49,319 bases of DNA, taken from the NCBI GenBank assembly GCA_031254455.1, contig JAIRUI010000103.1, positions 1-49,319 on the forward strand, written 5' to 3'. The position numbers and the translations under genes are program-made. The stretch comes from Chitinispirillales bacterium (lineage in GTDB: Bacteria > Fibrobacterota > Chitinivibrionia > Chitinivibrionales > Chitinivibrionaceae). Within the stretch, counting starts at the first letter, position 1, and each line of letters opens with the position of its first letter. Shown here in pieces: positions 43,420 through 49,319 of this stretch. Under the pieces are notes generated by a model. The model saw only the letters and a program-made list of their open reading frames with translations. It had not been told where the DNA came from and did no database searches.

Positions 43420-44702
43420 ACCTTAATCCTTCCGTATTTTGAAGAAGAAATATTAAGTAAAATCCCTAAAGCGACAGCGTCGGCTATTACCGCCGTTCCA
43501 CCGTAACTAACAAACGGAAGAGATGCGCCCGTACTTACAAATCCGAGATTTACGAAAAGATGAAACAAGAAAGAAAATGCATAATTTATCGTAAACCCAA
43601 ACGCCGTTAATTTTGAAAAGCCATCATCAGCTTCAATCGCCGTTTTAAATCCCGCTAATATAAAACTTATATAAACCAACAAGAAAATTAATGCGCCGAC
43701 AAATCCTGTTTCCTCTGCAATAATCGCAAAAATATAATCGTTTTCAATTTCAGGAAGACGATTATATTTCGCCTCACCGTTCCCTATACCTAACCCGAAA
43801 ACTCCCCCGCTCCCTATTGCCAATAAGGCTTGGCGGCTTTGATAATTATCTCCGCGCTTTATTATTCTTTCTCGGAAATTAGAATTTATTCCCCAAACTG
43901 CAACAAATAAAAGTATTGTACCGAGTAAAAGCAAAGGAAGCGCTTTAGTCAACTTTTTTGTACTTTTCAGTGCAAACATTGCGATTAGTACCAAAAGGAT
44001 TGAAACCGCAACAGAATTACTTGGCTGCGCAACAATCAAAATAATCGTAAGAAGCGAAAATATTATAATATCTTTATTTTTTGATACAACGCCTGCAAAT
44101 GGTGAAACAACGCCTACAGATTCCGTTTTTATTCTGCGTAACTTGTCAACAGTTCTTTCTCGTCCGGCGGATTGTGATAATTTTAATGCCGTAAAAAGAA
44201 TCAAAATGATTTTTATAAAGACCGAAGGCTGAAAATTTACAGGACCTAAAATTATCCATCTGTATGCACCGTTAATTCTCCATATACCAAAATTTTGTCC
44301 GGCGATTTTTACCTTAAGCGGTATTTCTTTGCCGACCGCTTTTTGTGTACCGTTTTTTAAAGTAACATACGTCGGACGAAATTTTTCGGTAATTTTATAG
44401 TACGCTCCGCAAAATGCAAGAGGGATAAGTAAAACCAGAAAAAAAATAAGCGCCGCTTTCAAAAAATTTTCGGAAGCGGTTTTGCGATGATCAAGTATTG
44501 TAAAAAATACCGCGGGAATTACGGCTAATAATGAAAAAATTATCTGTTTTATACCTTTACTTGAAAATGAAATATTTGAATTGTCCGCAGAAAAAACAAA
44601 AACTATGCCGACGACGATAAGTACAATAGCGCATGACAGCATAATTTTATTACACTTGTTAAACCCGTCCGCATTAAAAAAAGCGCTTTGTTCCGTTTTC
44701 AT
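43416..44702 (-). CDS. ftsW: Lipid II polymerase FtsW (SEDS family)
   Basis: A 428-residue membrane protein of the SEDS family with about ten hydrophobic segments, the septal glycan polymerase of the divisome. Conserved pieces include NGAYRWIILGPVNFQPSVFIK, YQSRQALLAIGSGGVFGLG, PEIENDYIFAIIAEETGF and SLPFVSYGGTA. An unusual stretch of about 40 extra, basic residues (TEKFRPTYVTLKNGTQKAVG ... IAGQNFGI) is inserted in an early loop before NGAYRW, where E. coli FtsW has a few residues. RodA is possible, but position between murD and murG favours FtsW. Overlaps with both neighbours are 4 bases. Confidence 0.92.
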   Translation of the reverse strand: MKTEQSAFFNADGFNKCNKIMLSCAIVLIVVGIVFVFSADNSNISFSSKGIKQIIFSLLAVIPAVFFTILDHRKTASENFLKAALIFFLVLLIPLAFCGAYYKITEKFRPTYVTLKNGTQKAVGKEIPLKVKIAGQNFGIWRINGAYRWIILGPVNFQPSVFIKIILILFTALKLSQSAGRERTVDKLRRIKTESVGVVSPFAGVVSKNKDIIIFSLLTIILIVAQPSNSVAVSILLVLIAMFALKSTKKLTKALPLLLLGTILLFVAVWGINSNFRERIIKRGDNYQSRQALLAIGSGGVFGLGIGNGEAKYNRLPEIENDYIFAIIAEETGFVGALIFLLVYISFILAGFKTAIEADDGFSKLTAFGFTINYAFSFLFHLFVNLGFVSTGASLPFVSYGGTAVIADAVALGILLNISSSKYGRIKV

Positions 44703-46018
44703 GCCGTCCCCGCGTTTTTCACTATTTTTTTAAACTGTTCGCCTCTATCTTCAAAATTCTTAAATTGATCAAACGAAGCGCACGCCGGAGACAAAACAAC
44801 TACATCGCCGAATTTTGCGGTTTCCAGTACGGATTTTACAGCATTTTGCAATGTATGACATTGAATAACGATTTCTCCCCAACAATCGCCGATTCTTTTT
44901 GCCGCTTCGCCGATTGCATACACATTTTTACAGTATTCTTTTATCGTACCTCCGTAATCGCCGAACGGAACGCCTTTATCTTTTCCACCGACAATCAAAT
45001 GAACGGATTTCTCGTTAAATCCTCTAACAGCGGCAAGCATAGATTCACCAGTCGTGGATTTACTGTCGTTGTAAAATTTTACGCCGTTAACATCGCCGCA
45101 AAACTCCATTCTATGCTCAAGTCCGCAAAAACCATTCACCGCATTTTGAATAATTTTTTTGTCAATTCCGAAAAATTCCGCAGTAATTACGGCCGCCGCC
45201 GCGTTCAATTTATTGTGATTTCCGACAAGTTTCATGTTTTCAAAATCAATACCTGTCAAATTTAAATCTTGTGTGAATTTTACGACCGAGTTTTGCGATA
45301 AATTCGCGACTTCTTTGCTATATTTTTCAACATTTTCATCGTCGCCGTTAATAATAATCAGTCCGTTTTTCATATTTTCAAAAATTCGCATTTTCATTGA
45401 ATAATATTCTTCAAGCGACGAATGCCTGTCCAAGTGATTGGGATATAAATTCAAAAGAATTGCCGCATCCGGTTTAAATTTTTTTATAGTTTCCAATTGA
45501 AAGCTGCTGACTTCACAAATCGCCACGCCATCTTTCGGAAGTTTTACGGCGAATTCCGCCGCAGAAATTCCTATGTTCCCGCACAAATAATGCGGAATAT
45601 TTGTTCTATCGAAAATTGCATTTATCAGAGCGGTTGTAGTGCTTTTTCCGGTACTTCCAGTGATTGCGATCCATCTGCATTTGCTATATTGATACGCGAA
45701 TTCCAATTCTCCTACAACTTCCACATTATGTTTTTGCGCTTCGAAAAATATCGGAGAAAATTTTGGCACTGAAGGTGAAACAACTATTAAATCCGCATTA
45801 TAAATTTCATCGCCGTTTTTTTCGGCTTCAAAATCAATTTTGCCAAAAATTCCTGCTGTTTTCAATTCTTCTTCCAACTTTTCTTTTGGACAGGTATCCG
45901 ATAAAAACACTTTATATCCCATAAACAGAGCCGATTTTGCCGCTCCGATTCCGCTTATACCGGCGCCTATTATGCTTATTTTCCTTTTCACTTTAACTTT
46001 CCTGGTTATAATCCTCAT
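44699..46018 (-). CDS. murD: UDP-N-acetylmuramoylalanine--D-glutamate ligase
   Basis: A 439-residue Mur ligase adding D-Glu. It has the Rossmann-like start (ISIIGAGISGIGAAKSAL), the ATP loop ITGSTGKSTTTALI, LNLYPNHLDRH, HRMEFCGDVNGVKFYNDSKS and the C-terminal VVLSPACASFDQF. An in-frame GTG nine codons downstream (45991) has a better AGGAAAG site and would start at KRKISIIGAG; I list the ATG because its reading is equally open. It starts 11 bases after mlaF and overlaps ftsW by 4 bases. Confidence 0.95.
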   Translation of the reverse strand: MRIITRKVKVKRKISIIGAGISGIGAAKSALFMGYKVFLSDTCPKEKLEEELKTAGIFGKIDFEAEKNGDEIYNADLIVVSPSVPKFSPIFFEAQKHNVEVVGELEFAYQYSKCRWIAITGSTGKSTTTALINAIFDRTNIPHYLCGNIGISAAEFAVKLPKDGVAICEVSSFQLETIKKFKPDAAILLNLYPNHLDRHSSLEEYYSMKMRIFENMKNGLIIINGDDENVEKYSKEVANLSQNSVVKFTQDLNLTGIDFENMKLVGNHNKLNAAAAVITAEFFGIDKKIIQNAVNGFCGLEHRMEFCGDVNGVKFYNDSKSTTGESMLAAVRGFNEKSVHLIVGGKDKGVPFGDYGGTIKEYCKNVYAIGEAAKRIGDCWGEIVIQCHTLQNAVKSVLETAKFGDVVVLSPACASFDQFKNFEDRGEQFKKIVKNAGTA

Positions 46019-46029
46019 CGCTTCTAATT

Positions 46030-46929
46030 TTATGTTTTGGGAATGAATTGCATCTTGGAAACAACATTTAACTCTTTTACACTTCCGAATTTTTTATCTT
46101 TTCTCGCATTTAGCAACTCGTTCATATCAATACTTTTCTCGCTTTCATTGTCTTTGTCTAAAGCATAATATATCTTTCTGTTCCCTCTTATAAATTTCTG
46201 AACGTAGTTATCGCGGCTAGAGCGAATTTCCGCCGGAGTGCCTTCAAAAATCACATTCCCTTCATAAATCATCACAATCTTGTCGGCAATTTGATATGCA
46301 GAAGAAATATCGTGAGTTATTATAATAGAAGTCATATTTAAACGGTTACGTAAATCCAAAATCAAATTGTTAATCATATCGGTCATAATAGGATCAAGCG
46401 CTGAAGTCGGCTCGTCATAAATCATGATTTCCGGTTCCATAACCACCGCTCTTGCAAGCCCTACCCTACTGCGCATACCGCCCGACAAATCTGCAGGCAT
46501 AAGATGTTCAACACGATCAAGCCCTACCATAGCAATACTTTTTAGAACTTTTTTATGAATTTCTTCTTGAGAAAAATCAGTTCTTTCTCTAAGCGCAAAC
46601 GCAATATTCTCTTCAATTGTCATAGAGTCAAATAACGCCGCTCCTTGAAACAAAAAACCGAATTTATGACGAACATCGTCATATTTTGAAATAGGTGTTT
46701 GAGGTGACGTGATAACATCACCTTTGAATAAAATACTTCCTCCGTCAGGTCTCATAAGCCCCATGATATTTTTCATCAAAACGCTTTTCCCGTGTCCTGA
46801 TTGACCTATAACGCATACTATCTGCCCTGCACAAATTTTGAAATTTACATTTTTCAACACCCTATTCGATCCGAAATTTTTTACCAAATGCTTTATTTCC
46901 AAAATAGGCGTATCCTCTACTTGTGTCAT
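46030..46929 (-). CDS. mlaF: ABC transporter ATPase of the Mla/lipid-asymmetry type (MlaF-like)
   Basis: A 299-residue ABC ATPase. Walker A is GQSGHGKS, the signature is LSGGMRSRVGLARA, Walker B is IMIYDEPTSALDP, and the switch His lies in IIITHD. The sequence clusters by eye with MlaF/TtgA-type lipid transporters of the outer membrane. A C-terminal extension of about 40 residues (after QKFIRGNRKI) is longer than in E. coli MlaF. An AAGGAG site supports the start. With mlaE 14 bases upstream it forms the inner-membrane core; mlaD is not in the window. Confidence 0.88.
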   Translation of the reverse strand: MTQVEDTPILEIKHLVKNFGSNRVLKNVNFKICAGQIVCVIGQSGHGKSVLMKNIMGLMRPDGGSILFKGDVITSPQTPISKYDDVRHKFGFLFQGAALFDSMTIEENIAFALRERTDFSQEEIHKKVLKSIAMVGLDRVEHLMPADLSGGMRSRVGLARAVVMEPEIMIYDEPTSALDPIMTDMINNLILDLRNRLNMTSIIITHDISSAYQIADKIVMIYEGNVIFEGTPAEIRSSRDNYVQKFIRGNRKIYYALDKDNESEKSIDMNELLNARKDKKFGSVKELNVVSKMQFIPKT

Positions 46930-46943
46930 CTTTACTCCTTTTA

Positions 46944-47705
46944 TTAAAGAAAAATTAACGCCATGATAAAATCAAACACTAAAATTAAAATTGCCGAAAG
47001 CATAACGGAAAGCGTAGTCGCAGCCCCTATACCCTCAGCTCCCTTCACACATTCAAGCCCAAAATATGAACCGGAAATCGCTATTATAACCCCGAAAACC
47101 GACGTTTTAAAAATACCTATAAGCATGTCGGGCGCATAAAAAAACAGTCGAAGTCCTTCAAGATAAGTAAACATTGTAATATCAATAAAAGCATACGCTA
47201 TAAAAACGGAAGCTAAATATCCTACAAGTTCGGAGAATATAACCAAAACCGGCATCATAACGGCAGCCGCGGCAACTTTCGGAAGAATAACGTATCGTAT
47301 ATGGTCAAGCGACAAACAATACATAGCGTCTAATTGTTCCGTAGTTTTCATACTCCCTATTTCGGCGGCAATCGCCGTAGAAATTCTGCTTGAAACTACA
47401 AAACAGGTAATCACCGGCGCAAGTTCGGTAATAAGCGCCTTGCTGACCGCATATCCCAAATACCTCATTGGAGCGAGTCCGCGCATTTGAAAATTCGCTT
47501 GCATAATTGTTTCAGCGCCTATGAACGCTCCAGTTATCAAAACGAGAGGGATTGAACCTATTCCTATAATTTGTATCTGTCGAATAGTTAAATCGGGATT
47601 TTTAAAAATAAGAGGAAAGCGATAAATAACACTTCCCGTAAGCTTTACTATTTGGCTTAACGAATACAAAAACTTATATATAATATTCACAACGCTCTTT
47701 ACCAT
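46944..47705 (-). CDS. mlaE: MlaE-family ABC permease
   Basis: A 253-residue permease. The family signature runs from QIIGIGSIPLVLITGAFIGA through RYLGYAVSKALITELAPVIT, and VVSSRISTAIAAEIGSMK is the conserved coupling region. Five or six hydrophobic segments are visible. The ATG at 47705 shares one base with the dnaB stop (TGATG), so it is coupled to dnaB; a TTG at 47708 is an alternative. It probably moves phospholipids between membranes with MlaF; the substrate-binding MlaD is missing here. Confidence 0.9.
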   Translation of the reverse strand: MVKSVVNIIYKFLYSLSQIVKLTGSVIYRFPLIFKNPDLTIRQIQIIGIGSIPLVLITGAFIGAETIMQANFQMRGLAPMRYLGYAVSKALITELAPVITCFVVSSRISTAIAAEIGSMKTTEQLDAMYCLSLDHIRYVILPKVAAAAVMMPVLVIFSELVGYLASVFIAYAFIDITMFTYLEGLRLFFYAPDMLIGIFKTSVFGVIIAISGSYFGLECVKGAEGIGAATTLSVMLSAILILVFDFIMALIFL

Positions 47706-49261
47706 CAAAAAACATCTTCTCTTTCTTGGGAAAAATCATCCTTAGTTATAAAATTGTCAAATTTGGCGCATTCTGGAATATAACCCAAATTTATAGTTCC
47801 GGTAGGACCGTTTCTTTGTTTGGCAATAATTATTTCCGCTTTATTTTTAATACTTTTGTATTTTTTACGCTGATCATCATTCATATCCTTTTCGTTAACT
47901 TTATCAAAATAGTAACTCGGACGGTGAATAAACAAAACCATGTCAGCGTCTTGTTCAATAGCCCCGGATTCTCTCAAATCCGACAAATTCGGTTTTGAAC
48001 CGAAATCATCCCCGCCGTCACCGCTTTTCCAGATAGACTTATGTTTTTCAACATCACGATTTACCTGCGCCAAAGCAACAATCGGAACACTTAATTCTTT
48101 CGCCAAATATTTCAAAGAACGTGAAATTAACGCGACCTCTTGCTCTCGATTATAATTTCTGCTGTCTTTGGGAAGCATTAACTGCAAATAGTCTATCATA
48201 ACACATCCGAGTCCGCCGTATTCTTTGGCAATTCTTCGACATTTGCTATTTACGTCGGAAACTCCGACAGCGGAATCGTTAATGAATATCTCTAAATTAC
48301 TTATTCTGCCGCCCGCTTCAAAAACACGGTTATATTCTCCCCCGCTGATTCCGCCGCGTATATTTTTTAGATTTATGCCCGATTCTATAGACAAAAATCT
48401 ATGAACCACTTGTTCTGACGGCATTTCAAGAGAAAAAATCACTATGGGTTTAACATTTTTGATTTCTTTCTTTTCAAATTTTTCCATTTCGGCTTTTGCC
48501 ATATTGAGCGCCATTGAAATTCCAAAAGCGGTTTTTCCCATTCCAGGTCTTCCTCCGGCTACAATAAAATCGCCTTCATGAAATCCGGTCGTTGTTTTGT
48601 CAAGTTCTTCAAAACCAGTTCTTACGCCGGTTACCCCATCCGAACTCGTATTTACCTTAAAATTATCATAAACTTTTTTCATGATTTTTTTCAAAAGGAT
48701 AGGAGCGTTTTTCTCGCTTTCGCCTTTTGCTATATCAAAAATTTTCTGCTCTGCATCTAAAAGCGTTTTTTTTGCATCTGCGCCGATTTCATAACAAGCG
48801 TCGGATATTTGCGTAACAGTACGAATAAGCGTACGCAAAATCCATTTATCTTTAACCGCGTCGGAATACTCAAAAACGTTACTTACCGTCGCTGCCGTCG
48901 TAAGAAGTTCCGACAAATACGCTTCTCCGCCGGAATGCTCATATTTTCCCATTTCTTTCAATTGCTCGACAAGCAATCCGTGATCCAACGCTTTATGATT
49001 TTCCTGAAGTTTTTTTAACGCTTCAAAAATTATTTTGTTACGTTCATCATAAAAATATTCCTCTTTTATATCTTCCATCACGTCATTATGAACTTCTTCG
49101 TCTTGCAAAGCGGAAGCCAATATACATTTTTCCAATTCTATTGACTGTGGCAACATTCTGACATCGTTCAATACGCTACCCTGTCTGATTTCAGTAACGG
49201 CGGCGCGTTGTAAAACGCGTACTAAATCGTTCAGTATGCCATTATGCTTATTTTCAGCCAT
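47705..49261 (-). CDS. dnaB: Replicative DNA helicase DnaB
   Basis: A 518-residue hexameric helicase of the fork. N-terminal domain with RMLPQSIELEKCILASAL; RecA-like domain with Walker A GGRPGMGKTAFGIS, VMIDYLQLML and ESGAIEQDADMVLFIHR. It is slightly longer than E. coli DnaB (471) because of an extra N-terminal 30 residues and a longer C-terminus. No intein is present in this copy. An AAGGAG site precedes the start. It heads the dnaB-mlaE-mlaF-murD-ftsW-murG run. Confidence 0.96.
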   Translation of the reverse strand: MAENKHNGILNDLVRVLQRAAVTEIRQGSVLNDVRMLPQSIELEKCILASALQDEEVHNDVMEDIKEEYFYDERNKIIFEALKKLQENHKALDHGLLVEQLKEMGKYEHSGGEAYLSELLTTAATVSNVFEYSDAVKDKWILRTLIRTVTQISDACYEIGADAKKTLLDAEQKIFDIAKGESEKNAPILLKKIMKKVYDNFKVNTSSDGVTGVRTGFEELDKTTTGFHEGDFIVAGGRPGMGKTAFGISMALNMAKAEMEKFEKKEIKNVKPIVIFSLEMPSEQVVHRFLSIESGINLKNIRGGISGGEYNRVFEAGGRISNLEIFINDSAVGVSDVNSKCRRIAKEYGGLGCVMIDYLQLMLPKDSRNYNREQEVALISRSLKYLAKELSVPIVALAQVNRDVEKHKSIWKSGDGGDDFGSKPNLSDLRESGAIEQDADMVLFIHRPSYYFDKVNEKDMNDDQRKKYKSIKNKAEIIIAKQRNGPTGTINLGYIPECAKFDNFITKDDFSQEREDVF

Positions 49262-49319
49262 TTCTTATCTCCTTAAGCAGCCGTTCAAATTTCTGTAAAT
49301 CATCCCAAGCCGGTTTTTT
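49254..49319 (-). CDS. C-terminal tail of an upstream gene (partial)
   Basis: From the right edge, the minus strand reads KKPAWDDLQKFERLLKEIRN-Gly and stops with TGA at 49254-49256, overlapping the dnaB start by 8 bases. The amphipathic helix-like sequence and tight overlap suggest a real coding end, but only 21 residues are visible, so the product cannot be named. Confidence 0.4.
   Translation of the reverse strand, partial: KKPAWDDLQKFERLLKEIRNG

Noticed and set aside
1..49319. tRNA, rRNA, CRISPR array, insertion sequence or prophage
   Set aside because: I saw no regularly spaced repeats, transposase or phage genes, and no clear tRNA or rRNA signature; without a covariance search a small RNA could still be missed.

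Overview
The window is AT-rich and gene-dense. It is probably chromosomal DNA of a Gram-negative, motile bacterium. The evidence is an MlaE/MlaF lipid transporter pair, lipoprotein signal peptides, full murein synthesis genes, flagellar FlhA and a chemoreceptor. Secreted proteins with chitobiase-like repeats, a DUF11-like module and a FlgD-like C-terminal Ig module, plus a glycan-processing gene at the left edge, resemble the FCB superphylum (Fibrobacterota or Chitinispirillum-like gut bacteria). That placement is inference; no rRNA or tRNA gene is visible.

Layout. 1-464: start of a secreted lipoprotein, cut by the edge. 684-3686: large GH106-like glycosidase. 3708-10100 (minus): murF and two class A penicillin-binding proteins. 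10183-15247: dnaX, ybaB, recR, pgpA, then a chemoreceptor. 15309-16964 (minus): GtrII-like membrane glucosyltransferase. 16965-17623: gene-poor gap with a possible gene remnant. 17624-26553: LysM/lytic transglycosylase lipoprotein, sppA, aminotransferase, metA, a response regulator-GGDEF protein, holA and truA. 26569-33139 (minus): tkt and a two-gene operon of large secreted proteins. 33450-37639: UvrD/Rep helicase and flhA. 37690-38772 (minus): leuB-like gene. 38892-40280: GIY-YIG-like protein and a stand-alone intein. 40329-49319 (minus): a coiled-coil membrane protein, hom, murG, ftsW, murD, mlaF, mlaE, dnaB and the tail of one more gene.

How the genes work together. Most are housekeeping: peptidoglycan precursor synthesis and polymerisation (murD, murF, murG, ftsW, two class A PBPs, a lytic transglycosylase), replication and repair (dnaB, dnaX, holA, recR, helicase), and amino-acid synthesis (hom, metA, leuB, aminotransferase). 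metA and hom together give the branch to O-acyl-homoserine.

Most interesting parts. (1) The two-gene secreted-protein operon at 28797-33139 carries long G homopolymers (10 G and 11 G) inside both reading frames, one of them within a signal peptide. This is the usual signature of ON/OFF phase variation in an otherwise AT-rich sequence. (2) At 39438-40280 an apparently complete intein has its catalytic residues, a degenerate LAGLIDADG motif and a C-extein of only two residues. It lies in the same reading frame as the preceding GIY-YIG-like gene, separated by one UGA stop. (3) A 26-bp perfect palindrome sits in front of transketolase.
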